Assembly (NCBI GenBank): GCA_902826255.1
Contig: CADEEC010000008.1
Span: forward strand, 1 to 41,834
DNA length: 41,834 bases
Origin: an uncultured Hyphomicrobiales bacterium
GTDB lineage: Bacteria; Pseudomonadota; Alphaproteobacteria; Rhizobiales; Hyphomicrobiaceae
Direction of reading: 5' to 3'
Both the position numbers and the translations under genes were made by a program. Shown piece by piece: positions 15,413 through 24,402 of the stretch; position 1 is the first letter of the stretch, and each line of letters opens with the position of its first letter. Below the pieces are notes generated by a model, which saw only the letters and a program-made list of their open reading frames with translations, had not been told where the DNA came from and searched no databases.

Positions 15413-16447
15413 CTAGCTATGGATCGGCCCGCAGGACTGCCGCAGAACGATCTCGGTCGGGAGCACGACCTTCTGCGGTGGCTGATCGCGCCCGGCGCGT
15501 AACCGCTCCAGGATCATCTCCGCCGCCATCGTTCCCATTTGCGTCACACTGCGCGAGATCACCGTGATGGGCGGAACGACCATGCGCGCCAAGGGAGAAT
15601 CGTCGAAGCTGACGAGCGACACATCCTGCGGAACCCGGAGGCCGGCTTGCCGGATGGCGGCGATGGCGCCTTCCAGGACTTGGCTGGTCGCCGCGATGAT
15701 GGCCGTCGGGCGCGGTGTGTTCGACAGCAGACTGGATGTTTCCCGGAAGCCGTAGTCCACGTCGACGGCGTGCGTGCGCGCGAGTTCTATCGGCGGCTGA
15801 AGTGCGTAGCCCTGAAAGGCCTCGACAAAACCGCGCATGCGCTCGCGCCCCGGATAGATGTGTGTCGCGGCACCAATCAGCGCGATCGACCGATGCCCCT
15901 GATCGAGCAGGTGCTTCGTGGCACGGGTCATGCCGCTGGCGTGGTCGGTGAGCACGACATCCGCACGCACGTCCATCTCACGATCGAACAGGACGATGGC
16001 GCCGTCGAATTCCCGCAAGGCTTCTACAGTCTCGGGCTCATCCTCGCGGCGAAAGAAGCCGATCAGGCCGTCCATGCGCCTTTGGCTGAGAATGCGTATC
16101 GCAGATGCCTCACTGTTCGGTTCCGGGCCGGAGCTCGCCAGCACCAACATGTAACCGGCGCGCTCCAACACGTCCTGTGCCGCTGCCGCAGCAGAGGCGA
16201 AGATTTGGATGGTGATATCGTGCACGAGCAAAGCGATGGTGTTCGTCGTCTGCCGGCGCATGCTCTGCGCCACCGTATTGACGCGGTAACCCAGCATCTG
16301 GACGGCATTGTTCACGCGCTCGCGCGTTTGCGGGCCGGTACGGCCATGCCCATTGAGCACGCGCGACACCGTGCCGATCGAGACTCCAGCCACGCGGGCC
16401 ACGTCATGAATGGTGGCCCGCTGCGTTCTCGATCGGAAGTCGGACAT
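15413..16447 (-). CDS. LacI-family transcriptional regulator
   Basis: A 344-residue LacI/GalR protein: helix-turn-helix TIHDVARVAGVSIGTVSRVLNG (12-33), hinge near 50-60, then a periplasmic-binding-protein-like sensor domain (about 65-340, with DGLIGFF, VVLTDHASGM and VSLVSFDDSPLARM). It is the last gene of the AtuA-like / DUF4387-like / M20 operon and probably its regulator. Two AAACGTTT sites near 19.6-19.7 kb are candidate operators. I chose the ATG at 16447; an upstream GTG at 16483 would overlap the M20 gene. Confidence 0.88.
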   Translation of the reverse strand: MSDFRSRTQRATIHDVARVAGVSIGTVSRVLNGHGRTGPQTRERVNNAVQMLGYRVNTVAQSMRRQTTNTIALLVHDITIQIFASAAAAAQDVLERAGYMLVLASSGPEPNSEASAIRILSQRRMDGLIGFFRREDEPETVEALREFDGAIVLFDREMDVRADVVLTDHASGMTRATKHLLDQGHRSIALIGAATHIYPGRERMRGFVEAFQGYALQPPIELARTHAVDVDYGFRETSSLLSNTPRPTAIIAATSQVLEGAIAAIRQAGLRVPQDVSLVSFDDSPLARMVVPPITVISRSVTQMGTMAAEMILERLRAGRDQPPQKVVLPTEIVLRQSCGPIHS

Positions 16448-16466
16448 GGCGCTGCCAGCCGTCCTT

Positions 16467-17864
16467 CTATTTTTTGTTTCCACCCTCGGCCTGGCTGAGG
16501 CGCCACATGAGCCGGCACATGAACGGCACTGTGTTCCGATAGCTGCTCAGCTGCAAGTATTCGTTTGCGGAATGCTTGCGTGCCGCGTGCCCGGGACAGG
16601 TGGCGATCCACGGCATTCCCAGCTTCTGGAACAGTTGGACCGCGATGGCCGTGGCCGAGCGCGGCCAGATGTCGGGATCGAGCCCGGTATCCTTGTAGGC
16701 GCCCAGAAGCTCGCGAACGGCCCAGTTGCTCACCTGCTGGCGACCGCCGACGTATCCGTTGAGAACCTCGATCTCGACTTCCTTGAAACCATGCTTGTCG
16801 AGGTGGCGCCGCATGGCGCCGACGACTTGCTCGACACTCATGCCATCCAAGGGACGCAGATCAAGGCTGGCGGTGGCAACCTGAGGCAGCACGACCTTGT
16901 GGCCGTTCTCGATCACGTACCCCGACTGAAGGCCGGAAATGTTCAGCTCCGACTGGAAGCAATGGGCCCGGATGGCGTCGGCCAGCCTGTCCTGCTTGAA
17001 GCGCGCAATGCCGAGTTCGGCCTTCAACGAGTCCGCGTTGATGCGGCGCGCGAGCGCCTGCACCAGCTCTTCGTCCTCAGCCGTGATGGGATCGCCGTCG
17101 CCGTAGTAGCCTTCCACGGCAATCTCGAGCCCATCCGCCGTCTTCAGTGATGCGAGGGCGGCCACCAGCCGTTGCGCCGGGTTGGCGATCCACGCCTCGT
17201 GCAGGCCGTGTATATCGGAGCGCGCGGGACCACCCCATTCGCCGGCCGTCACGCGCAACTTGAACGTCATGAGACCCTTGAGGCCCAGCCACACGGTGGC
17301 CGTGCCGTCGCTGCGCTGGGTGAGCCACGGCCAGTAGGCGACGCTCGCCCCCTTGAGCTCGTCGGCATGCTTGGCGACAAAGGCCGGGAGAGACTTGCTG
17401 CCGAGTTCAGAAGCCTCGATCAGCAGGATGATGTTGACGGGCAGCGGCACACCCGCGCGCTTGTAGCTGTCGATCATGTTGAAGACGGCGGCGAGCGGCC
17501 CCTTCGTGTCCTCCGCGCCGCGGGCAACGATGCATTCGCCGAGATTCTCGAAATCCATACGCGTGGCGTCGTAGGGCGGAACCACCCACGTCGGCTCGTC
17601 GGCGGGTGTCGTGTCGTACATGCTGTGGATGAGAACGGTACGTGGCGCGCCGACGTCGAAGCGGCCATAGACGATCGGGAAGTCGACGCCTGGAACAGAG
17701 CGGCCGACGCCGCCCAGCTCGTTGATGTCAGCGGCCAGCATGGCCGCAATCTCCTCGTTGCCTCGCTGCTCGGCTGAAACAGAGGGTTGCCGGATGTAGC
17801 GCTGCAGGCGTAACACATGGCGTTCGAAGTCGTTCTGTGCCGTGGTGAGCACCTTCTCGAGCAT
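16467..17864 (-). CDS. M20-family metallopeptidase / deacylase
   Basis: A 465-residue cytosolic enzyme of the M20/M25/M40 family. The metal site is visible as LIHSMYDTTP (His80, Asp84), ARGAEDTKGP (Asp119) and LIEASELGS (Glu150/Glu153). The lid/dimerisation domain spans about 200-330, and a C-terminal His sits in CPGHAARKHSANE. Such enzymes hydrolyse amide bonds in dipeptides or N-acyl compounds. The genes around it suggest it works on the substrate of an AtuA-like pathway, but the substrate is unknown. It lies 25 nt after the DUF4387-like gene and 19 nt before the LacI regulator. Confidence 0.85.
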   Translation of the reverse strand: MLEKVLTTAQNDFERHVLRLQRYIRQPSVSAEQRGNEEIAAMLAADINELGGVGRSVPGVDFPIVYGRFDVGAPRTVLIHSMYDTTPADEPTWVVPPYDATRMDFENLGECIVARGAEDTKGPLAAVFNMIDSYKRAGVPLPVNIILLIEASELGSKSLPAFVAKHADELKGASVAYWPWLTQRSDGTATVWLGLKGLMTFKLRVTAGEWGGPARSDIHGLHEAWIANPAQRLVAALASLKTADGLEIAVEGYYGDGDPITAEDEELVQALARRINADSLKAELGIARFKQDRLADAIRAHCFQSELNISGLQSGYVIENGHKVVLPQVATASLDLRPLDGMSVEQVVGAMRRHLDKHGFKEVEIEVLNGYVGGRQQVSNWAVRELLGAYKDTGLDPDIWPRSATAIAVQLFQKLGMPWIATCPGHAARKHSANEYLQLSSYRNTVPFMCRLMWRLSQAEGGNKK

Positions 17865-17889
17865 GGCGTTTCCTTGGTGTGGGTTCGTC

Positions 17890-18207
17890 TTAGGGAATAT
17901 CGATGTTCAACAACGGTGCATGCTGCTGGGCGCCATAGACGTCGCGGTCACCGGCGGAACCGGCACCGCTCGCGCCCCAGAGCCGCGGCAGCGTCACCTT
18001 GATCGCCTTGGCCCGGGCATAGCTGACCACACGCACATCATCCGCAGGGAGGCCGTAGCGCGGCGCCACCGTCTCGGATGTCACGGCGCCGCTATCCAGC
18101 ACGCGCTGGAAGGCATCCTCGCTGTCGAACATGATGTCGACGGTGATGAGAAACGGACCTGCATTTTTGCTGCGCAGGACCTGAGCCATGTCGCCCAGCT
18201 TGCTCAT
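17890..18207 (-). CDS. AtuA-associated small protein (DUF4387-like)
   Basis: A 105-residue protein (MSKLGDMAQVLRSKNAGPFL...) with the look of the small DUF4387-type partner that accompanies AtuA/DUF1446 proteins: AGPFLITVDIMFDSEDAF and a central YGLPADDVRVVSYARAKAIKV. Its ATG overlaps the upstream AtuA-like stop (ATGA, 4 nt), implying translational coupling and probably a complex with that protein. The family's reaction is unknown. Confidence 0.75.
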   Translation of the reverse strand: MSKLGDMAQVLRSKNAGPFLITVDIMFDSEDAFQRVLDSGAVTSETVAPRYGLPADDVRVVSYARAKAIKVTLPRLWGASGAGSAGDRDVYGAQQHAPLLNIDIP

Positions 18208-19580
18208 GCGCCCAGCCCCAGGGTCATGATCTGCGGCTTGAAGAGCTTGGCGGAGTCCTCGACGTCCATCAGATGGTAGGCCGAGAACTCGTACACAGGG
18301 CCGCCCGCGAGGTCCGATGGCGAGAACGGGAACGCCAGGTTGCCCGCCGTTGTCTTGCGGCCCTCGAACGGGCAGTGCAGGGCAGACGACCTCAGCATGG
18401 CAAGCACCGTGCTTGCGAGGTCCTGTGTCTCGGCGATCGCCTCGATCATCAGGCCGACCTCGTGCGGGGCGCGCTGCCTGTCGGGCTCGTGTTGCCCCAG
18501 CACGGCGTCGCGGCCGTAGGCACGCCAGTTGATCGTCACATTCGAGGGCGACACGCCCTGCAGGTTGGAGAAGGCCATCTCCTGCGCGCGCTTGGTCACA
18601 ATGTCCAGGTTGGCGATCACGTTCGGGTCGCGGATGCCGGCAATGGTGACGGCGCGGTAGCCCACCAGCCGCGCGCCTTCCATCTTGATGGTCGTTGGAC
18701 CGTCGGGAGAGGACAGCTTGCTGCCGGACACACGCACCGTGAACGGGTCGATCTGCTCGAAATCGGAGTCGCGCATGTCGACCGTGCCTTCCGGCTCGTG
18801 GATCAGGTACGGATCTGGCTGCTCGTAGAGAGAGTGCGCGGCAACCGATTCCGGCGTGACGCGACGCTCGGGGTGCAGTGTCTTGATCAGGAAGTGATCG
18901 CGCTTGATCACGCCCATCAGGCAGTCGTTGGGCGCCAGCGGCAACCCGCACTGGGCGCCGCATTCCATGATCTTGGCCATGTGGATGGCGAGGCCGTGGT
19001 CGAAGCCCCGCAGGATCGGCATGGCGGCATAGATGGCCGTGTCGCACGCGCGTCCGGCAATGATCATGTCCACGCCGGAATCGAGCGCGGCAATCAGGGG
19101 CGCGGTGCCCATCTGGCCGACAAGCTGTGTGCAGGACTTGATTGCACCCTGGGTGAGGGCCGGCGCTCCGGCGAGAGGGCGCACCTGGCCCGCCACCAGG
19201 GCGTCGACAACCATGGCGCGATCGAGATCTGCGTAGATCACCGCTACGCGCAGGCGCAGCGCCTCCTCGCGCGCGATGCGGTCGGCGATGGAGAGAAACA
19301 GCTCGACGTGCGGCTTCGCGCCCCCGAAGCCGGCCGAGCCGACGATCAGCGGCACTTTGGCCTTTTTCGCCGCCAGCATGGCGGGGCGCAAGTCGCGCTC
19401 GATCTGGCGTGGGGCCGTGAGCGGCAGGCCGTGTCCCAGATAGAAGGGGCCCGCATCGGTCGAGCCGGCGTCTACGCCCAGCACGTCAGGCCCATGTTCC
19501 AGACCTCGGTGCAGGCTGGCGACGGGATAGCCGTACCCCAGCATCCCGTTGATGGCGATGGATGTCAGGTGCTCGGCCAT
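18204..19580 (-). CDS. AtuA-like protein (DUF1446 family)
   Basis: A 458-residue protein of the acyclic terpene utilisation AtuA / DUF1446 family: GYGYPVASLHRGLEHGPDVL and GVDAGSTDAGP near the N-terminus, IVGSAGFGG, and DMIIAGRACDTAIYAAMP in the middle. In Pseudomonas atuA belongs to the citronellol/geraniol pathway, but the other atu genes (carboxylase, dehydrogenases) are absent here, so another substrate is likely. I chose the ATG at 19580, after a GGAGTTGGGGGAC stretch, rather than the further ATG at 19631, which lies past the AAACGTTT operator-like site. First gene of a four-gene operon ending in lacI. Confidence 0.8.
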   Translation of the reverse strand: MAEHLTSIAINGMLGYGYPVASLHRGLEHGPDVLGVDAGSTDAGPFYLGHGLPLTAPRQIERDLRPAMLAAKKAKVPLIVGSAGFGGAKPHVELFLSIADRIAREEALRLRVAVIYADLDRAMVVDALVAGQVRPLAGAPALTQGAIKSCTQLVGQMGTAPLIAALDSGVDMIIAGRACDTAIYAAMPILRGFDHGLAIHMAKIMECGAQCGLPLAPNDCLMGVIKRDHFLIKTLHPERRVTPESVAAHSLYEQPDPYLIHEPEGTVDMRDSDFEQIDPFTVRVSGSKLSSPDGPTTIKMEGARLVGYRAVTIAGIRDPNVIANLDIVTKRAQEMAFSNLQGVSPSNVTINWRAYGRDAVLGQHEPDRQRAPHEVGLMIEAIAETQDLASTVLAMLRSSALHCPFEGRKTTAGNLAFPFSPSDLAGGPVYEFSAYHLMDVEDSAKLFKPQIMTLGLGA

Positions 19581-19609
19581 GTCCCCCAACTCCGTTTTGC
19601 TATCTGAGA

Positions 19610-19617
19610 AAACGTTT
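19610..19617. promoter_or_regulatory. LacI-type operator-like site 1
   Basis: Palindromic core AAACGTTT in gaAAACGTTTacg, 30 bp before the AtuA-like ATG. A central CG within an A/T palindrome is typical of LacI/GalR operators. Confidence 0.5.
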
Positions 19618-19696
19618 ACGATCATATGCATCTTAATGCAACGGCAAAGAGAGAAATGTCCGGTAAAATCGCTGGACAGGGTCAGTTTTCATGCGT

Positions 19697-19704
19697 AAAC
19701 GTTT
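19697..19704. promoter_or_regulatory. LacI-type operator-like site 2
   Basis: The same core AAACGTTT in gtAAACGTTTttac, 42 bp before the Bug-type gene ATG and 87 bp centre-to-centre from site 1. Confidence 0.5.
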
Positions 19705-19745
19705 TTACAAAGCAACTCTAACCTGTGTTCGGGAGACCATAGAAT

Positions 19746-20735
19746 ATGCATCGGGGGATGAAACGCATGGCGGTGCTGGCGCTCGGCGGGCTTATGCTCT
19801 CCGCGCTGTCGGGCGCCGATCAGGTAGTGGCGCAATCTGCCGACTATCCGAAAACCCACGTCAAGCTGGTGCTGGGCTTCGCTCCGGGCACGGGCAGCGA
19901 CATTCTCGGTCGCCTTTTGGCGGACAAGCTGTCGGCGGGTTTGCCGCCTGGGGTCGTGCCGGAAAATCGCCCAGGCGCTGGGGGGCGCATCGCGACCAAG
20001 CAGGTGATCGATGCCGAGCCCGATGGGCACACGCTTGCCCTCGGCACGAACGCAACGCTGATCGTCGGCCCGACTATTGCGGCAAAGGCTCCCTACAACG
20101 CCGAGACCGATCTGGCGCCCGTCTCCATGGTGGGGCGCTCGCACATGGTGCTGGTGGTCTCTGCTGAGAAGGGTGCCAAGACCCTCGATGAGCTGCTGGC
20201 GAAACTCAAGAGCGAGCAGATGACCTTCGCCAGCACCGGTGCCGGCACCATAGGGCATCTTTCATCCGAGATCCTGCTGCTCAACACGAAGATCAAGGCC
20301 GGTCATGTCGCCTATCGCGGCAGCGGCCAGTCCTTGACGGACGTGATGCGCGGCGAAGTTTCCTTCGCCATCGACAGCGCGATCGCTGTCCTGCCGTTTC
20401 TGCAGAACGGCACCCTGCGTCCGCTGGCGGTGACCGGCACCGGGCGGCTGAAATCATTGCCTGACGTCGGGACCTTTGCGGAGCAGGGGGTTCCGGGGCT
20501 GGAGATCTACGCGTGGTGGGGCGTGCTCGCGCCTGCGGCGACGCCCGCGCCTGTCCTCAAGAAGATTGGCGACGAGATCGAGAGCGCTCTCGCGTCGCCG
20601 GACATGCTGAGCCGCATGAAGGCCATGGAAGTCGAGCCGGTCAAGACGCGTGGCGAAGCGATGCGCGCTCTCCTCGCCAAGGAAACCGCGTTCTGGCAGG
20701 ACTTCGTGAAGCGCAGCGGTTTCACGATGAACTGA
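19746..20735 (+). CDS. Bug/TctC-type tripartite tricarboxylate receptor protein
   Basis: A 329-residue periplasmic solute-binding protein of the Bug (TctC) family. The signal peptide is about 1-30 (cleavage near VVAQSA). YPKTHVKLVLGFAPGTGSDILGRLLADKL is the classic family N-terminus, PENRPGAGG follows at about 73, and VAYRGSGQSLTDVM contributes to the ligand pocket. It would bind a carboxylate or related anion. No TctA/TctB membrane genes are in the window, so it is an orphan receptor or uses a remote permease. It is divergent from the AtuA-like operon with shared operator-like sites, so it may bind that pathway's substrate. GGGAG lies upstream of the ATG. Confidence 0.88.
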   Translation: MHRGMKRMAVLALGGLMLSALSGADQVVAQSADYPKTHVKLVLGFAPGTGSDILGRLLADKLSAGLPPGVVPENRPGAGGRIATKQVIDAEPDGHTLALGTNATLIVGPTIAAKAPYNAETDLAPVSMVGRSHMVLVVSAEKGAKTLDELLAKLKSEQMTFASTGAGTIGHLSSEILLLNTKIKAGHVAYRGSGQSLTDVMRGEVSFAIDSAIAVLPFLQNGTLRPLAVTGTGRLKSLPDVGTFAEQGVPGLEIYAWWGVLAPAATPAPVLKKIGDEIESALASPDMLSRMKAMEVEPVKTRGEAMRALLAKETAFWQDFVKRSGFTMN

Positions 20736-20754
20736 GGCGGGGTCGGCCAAGGCG

Positions 20755-21543
20755 TCAGTGAGTGCCGGCCGCGATCACGGCCTCGGAGCGGATCTCCTCG
20801 GTGAGCCGCGCCTTCAGGTCGGAGAATGCGGCTGAAGTCTTGACGGTGTAGTGTCGCGGATAGTCGAGGCCGACGGTGACGTCGGCCTTGATACGTCCGG
20901 GGCGGGCCGACATGACGATGACGCGGGAAGCAAGGAAGATTGCTTCTTCTATGTCGTGCGTGACGAACAAAACGGTCTTGCGCTCACGCTCCCAGATGCC
21001 GAGCAGCATCTCCTGCATCAGCGCACGCGTCTGGTTGTCGAGCGCGCCGAACGGCTCATCGAGCAGCATGATCGACGGGTCGTTGGCAAGCACGCGCGCG
21101 ATTGCGGTGCGCTGCTGCATGCCACCCGAGAGCTGCTTGGGATAGTGGTGCTCGAAGCCGCGCAGGCCGACGCGCTGGCACCACTCCTGTGCCGCCGCCT
21201 GCCGCTCGGCCTGCGGCACGCCGCGCTCGCGCAAACCGAAGGCGATGTTGTCCAGCACCGTGAGCCACGGAAACAGCGTGTAGGACTGAAACACCATGCC
21301 TCGGTCAGGTCCGGGGCGCGCCACCGCGCTCCCGTCCAGCAGGACGCGGCCGGTGGTGGCGCGATCGAGGCCGGCGACGATGCGCAACAGCGTCGACTTT
21401 CCGCAGCCGGACGGCCCCAGGATGGTGATGAAGTCGTTCTCGGCCACCGACAGGTCGACCGGCAGCAGCGCGCGCGTCGGCTCGGCGCCCGCGCGCGCTG
21501 CCGGGAAGGTGCGGCTGACGTTCTCGATGGCGAGCTTGCTCAT
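20755..21543 (-). CDS. ABC transporter ATPase, nitrate/sulfonate/taurine type
   Basis: A 262-residue ATPase: Walker A GPSGCGKST (43-51), Q-loop in GMVFQSYTLFPW, signature LSGGMQQR, Walker B IMLLDEPFGALD and switch His in VTHDIEEA. Closest in style to SsuB/TauB/NrtD. It powers import by the permease whose stop overlaps its start by 4 nt (ATGA). It is convergent with the Bug-type gene, 19 bp apart. Confidence 0.9.
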   Translation of the reverse strand: MSKLAIENVSRTFPAARAGAEPTRALLPVDLSVAENDFITILGPSGCGKSTLLRIVAGLDRATTGRVLLDGSAVARPGPDRGMVFQSYTLFPWLTVLDNIAFGLRERGVPQAERQAAAQEWCQRVGLRGFEHHYPKQLSGGMQQRTAIARVLANDPSIMLLDEPFGALDNQTRALMQEMLLGIWERERKTVLFVTHDIEEAIFLASRVIVMSARPGRIKADVTVGLDYPRHYTVKTSAAFSDLKARLTEEIRSEAVIAAGTH

Positions 21544-22316
21544 GCCAGGCTCCAGGGAAAGAGCCTGCGGTTGGCATACTTGAACAGGAAATCCGAGATC
21601 AGGCCGATGACGCCGATGACGATGATGCCAAAGATGATCTGGCCGGTATTCAGCAGCGCCTGACTGTCGGTGATCATGTGGCCGATGCCCGAGGATGAGC
21701 CGATCAGCTCGGCGACGATCACGTAGGTCCACGCCCAGCCAAGCACGAGACGGAGTATCTCCGCGATCTCGGGCGCGCTCATGGGAATGAGCACCCGCCG
21801 CACGATGCCCCAGTCGTTGGAGCCGAGCGTATAGGCGGCCTCGACCAGATCGCGGCGCGTGTTGCCGACCGTCACCGCCACCATCAGGATGAGCTGGAAC
21901 ACCGCGCCGATGAAGATCACGAGCAGCTTCTGCGTCTCGCCGATGCCGGCCCACAGGATCAGCAGCGGAATGAACGCGGAGGCGGGCAGGTAGCGCGCGA
22001 AGGAGACGAACGGCTCGAAGAAGGCCTCGACCGGCTTGTAGGTGCCCATGGCGACGCCGAGCGGCACGGCGACGATGGCGGCGAGGACGAAGCCGCCGAC
22101 CACCCGCCACACCGTCATGCCGATGTCGTGCAGGAAGCCGTGCACTGCGAGCAGCTGCCAGCCCTCGTTCAGCATGGTGAGGGGATCGGCCAGGAATGTC
22201 GGCGAGACATAGCCGCCGAGCGTTGCCCACGCCCAGCCCGCGACGAACAAGACGAAAAAAAGTATCCCGAGCCAGATCCGCGCTGCGGTGCCTACCGGCT
22301 CGAGGGGGCGAAACAT
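21540..22316 (-). CDS. ABC transporter permease, SsuC/TauC type
   Basis: A 258-residue inner-membrane permease with about six helices. The cytoplasmic EAA loop reads EAAYTLGSNDWGIVRRVLIPMSAP, which couples to the ATPase. ARYLPASAFIPLLILWAGIGE and LGWAWTYVIVAELIGSSSGIGHMI are typical of the SsuC/TauC/NrtB branch. I chose the ATG at 22316 because AAGGTG lies upstream; an ATG at 22355 adds 13 non-conserved residues. Middle gene of a three-gene importer. Confidence 0.88.
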   Translation of the reverse strand: MFRPLEPVGTAARIWLGILFFVLFVAGWAWATLGGYVSPTFLADPLTMLNEGWQLLAVHGFLHDIGMTVWRVVGGFVLAAIVAVPLGVAMGTYKPVEAFFEPFVSFARYLPASAFIPLLILWAGIGETQKLLVIFIGAVFQLILMVAVTVGNTRRDLVEAAYTLGSNDWGIVRRVLIPMSAPEIAEILRLVLGWAWTYVIVAELIGSSSGIGHMITDSQALLNTGQIIFGIIVIGVIGLISDFLFKYANRRLFPWSLA

Positions 22317-22404
22317 GGCACCTTGAGGTTGGACGTCGACGTTGCGATGAACCATCGACGCAGCACCCTCGTGAGATGCTGCGTCGGATTGGCGTTCGCG
22401 CGTG

Positions 22405-23355
22405 CTAGCGAATGAAGCTGGTGTCGATGATGGAGGCGATGTCCGGGATCTGCTTGATGATGCCGATCTCCAGCAGAAGCTCGCCGGCTTCCTTGGAGAA
22501 CGCCTGTAGCTCGCCCGCGAAGAACTTCTGGTTCGCCGCGCGGTCCTGCCAGCGCAGATACTTCGCCGAGTTGCCGAACTGCTCGGCCGACTGCTTCACG
22601 TCGGCACCCATGATCTGGTAGGCCTTGTCCTGCTCCTTGGCGATCATCTCCAGCGCCTCGAAGTAGCCGTCGGCGAGCGCCTTGGCCGCTTTCGGGTTGT
22701 CGGCGATGAACTTCGGCGTGCAGCCGACCGTGTCCATCACCATCGGGTAGTCGAGCGTGGTGGCGATGATCTTGCCCTTGTCGGGCGCGGCGCGAACGGT
22801 GGAGAGATACGGCTCGTAGGTCATCGCCGCGTCGTTCTGTCCGGCAAGGAAGGCCTGCGCGGCCGCCGCCGGCTCGAGGTTCACGACGGTGACGTCCTTC
22901 TTCACCGACAGGCCGTTCTTGTGCAGGAACCAAGCAAGCGTGAAGTAGGGCGCGGTGCCAGGCGCCGACGCGCCGATGGTCTTGCCCTTCAGCTCCTTGA
23001 TCGAGGTGACATTGTTGCGCACGACCATGCCGTCCGCGCCGTAGGACTTGTCGAGCTGGAAGATCTGCTTGGTGGCGACGCCGTTGGCGTTCCACGCGAT
23101 CCAGGTTTCTACGGTGGTAGCTGCACACTGAATGTCGCCCGACGCAATGGCGAGGTGGCGGTCCTTCTGCGGGATCTTCTTAATGGAGACGTTCAGTCCG
23201 TGCTTCTTGTAGATGCCCGCCTCCTTGGCGAGGGTCAGCGGGGCGAAACCCGTCCATCCGGAAATGCCCATGGCAACGGGGGTTTCCTGCGCGGCGAGCG
23301 GCGCAGGCAGAACGGCCAAAGCAACGGTGGCCAAAATCGAGAACATCCGACGCAT
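22405..23355 (-). CDS. ABC transporter periplasmic substrate-binding protein (SsuA/NMT1-like)
   Basis: A 316-residue protein with a signal peptide (about 1-22, cleavage after PLAAQ) and the SsuA/NMT1 fold: GWTGFAPLTLAKEAGIYKKHGL at the start, AIASGDIQCAATTVETWI, then ELKGKTIGASAPGTAPYF. It would deliver an organosulfonate, amine or pyrimidine-like ligand to the permease. The exact ligand cannot be read from sequence; a nearby regulator that might hint at it is absent. First gene of the importer. Confidence 0.88.
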   Translation of the reverse strand: MRRMFSILATVALAVLPAPLAAQETPVAMGISGWTGFAPLTLAKEAGIYKKHGLNVSIKKIPQKDRHLAIASGDIQCAATTVETWIAWNANGVATKQIFQLDKSYGADGMVVRNNVTSIKELKGKTIGASAPGTAPYFTLAWFLHKNGLSVKKDVTVVNLEPAAAAQAFLAGQNDAAMTYEPYLSTVRAAPDKGKIIATTLDYPMVMDTVGCTPKFIADNPKAAKALADGYFEALEMIAKEQDKAYQIMGADVKQSAEQFGNSAKYLRWQDRAANQKFFAGELQAFSKEAGELLLEIGIIKQIPDIASIIDTSFIR

Positions 23356-23633
23356 GACGACTTAGCTCCTGGCTAGTTTCGCCCATTTTGGCCTGACGGC
23401 GTGCGCGAGTCACGCGTGTATCGAACCATCCAGGCGGCGGACAGTCGCGGAACCTGCTCGGCGGCTGCACAGCGGGAGTGGGGCTTTCGAGTCACGCCAG
23501 GATCGTGAAATCCCCTTTGCCATTCCGATGCCGGCGCATTGGGGGGTGGCGGGGGCAAGTGCCGGTTGACGAAAGGAATCGCCACACGTAGGGCGAATAA
23601 TGAAAACGATCAATGCGATTCGGGGGATATCCA

Positions 23634-24383
23634 ATGATCGTTATTGTGGATGATCGGGAGTCTGTGTCCGAAGGCTATTCCGCGTGGTTCAACCGTGAGG
23701 GTGTTTCTGCGACCGGATTGAGTCCGTCCGACTTCGGCAACTGGGTTACGACCGTTTCCGAGCCCGATATTCATGCCGTCGAGGCCTTTTTGCTTGGCGA
23801 TTGCAGCCAGCGGCACGTGTTTCCGCGCCTGATCAAGGGCCGCACGCGTGCTGCCATCATCGCCATGAACGACACCAAGTCGCTCGACGAGACGCTGGAT
23901 CTGTTCGCGGCCGGTGTCGACGATGTGGTGCGCAAGCCGATTCATGTCCGCGAGATCATGGCGCGCATCAAGGCAATTCGTACCCGTACGCGCGGCAGAA
24001 GCGAAGGCATGGTCGTGGGTGACCTGCGCATATTCTCCGACGGCCGCGATCCGGAGGTGCGCAGCGAGGTTCTGCCGCTGCCGCGCCGCGAGCGGCGCAT
24101 CCTGGAGTATCTCGTCAACAACATGGGCTGCCGCGTGACCAAGACGCAGATCTTCAACTCGGTGTACGGCCTGTTCAGCGAGGACATCGACGAGAACGTC
24201 ATCGAGAGTCACATCAGCAAGCTGCGCAAGCGCCTGCGCCATCGGCTCGGCTACGATCCGATCGATTCGCAGCGGTATCTCGGCTACAGGTTGATCAACA
24301 ACTCGGCGCCTGCTGGCAAAACGGAGGCACCCAAAACCAGTCTCGCGCAAGGTGAACCTGATTTAGTTCTGCACGGCAACTAG
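23634..24383 (+). CDS. ftcR: Flagellar master regulator FtcR/Rem (OmpR-family response regulator)
   Basis: A 249-residue response regulator: receiver-like domain 1-115 starting MIVIVDDRESVSEGYSAWFNR, possible phospho-Asp56 in FLLGD, Lys101 in VVRKPI, and a winged-helix DNA-binding domain (about 120-225: LPRRERRILEYL, VIESHISKLRKRLR, RYLGYRL). This matches FtcR of Brucella and Rem of Sinorhizobium, orphan regulators that switch on flagellar genes and sit just before flgE. I chose the ATG at 23634, preceded by GGGGGAT. No partner kinase is adjacent. Its target sites are probably in front of the flagellar operons here. Confidence 0.92.
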   Translation: MIVIVDDRESVSEGYSAWFNREGVSATGLSPSDFGNWVTTVSEPDIHAVEAFLLGDCSQRHVFPRLIKGRTRAAIIAMNDTKSLDETLDLFAAGVDDVVRKPIHVREIMARIKAIRTRTRGRSEGMVVGDLRIFSDGRDPEVRSEVLPLPRRERRILEYLVNNMGCRVTKTQIFNSVYGLFSEDIDENVIESHISKLRKRLRHRLGYDPIDSQRYLGYRLINNSAPAGKTEAPKTSLAQGEPDLVLHGN

Positions 24384-24402
24384 ATCGGGTGGGGACTGGC
24401 CA

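Noticed and set aside
17890..19047. 385-codon minus-strand frame
   Set aside because: Only its last 105 codons (from 18207) are real; the rest is an out-of-frame reading of the AtuA-like gene.
23406..23498. 10-bp direct repeat CGAGTCACGC (23406-23415 and 23489-23498) upstream of ftcR
   Set aside because: Two copies of a GC-rich 10-mer without symmetry or promoter context; not strong enough to call a binding site.
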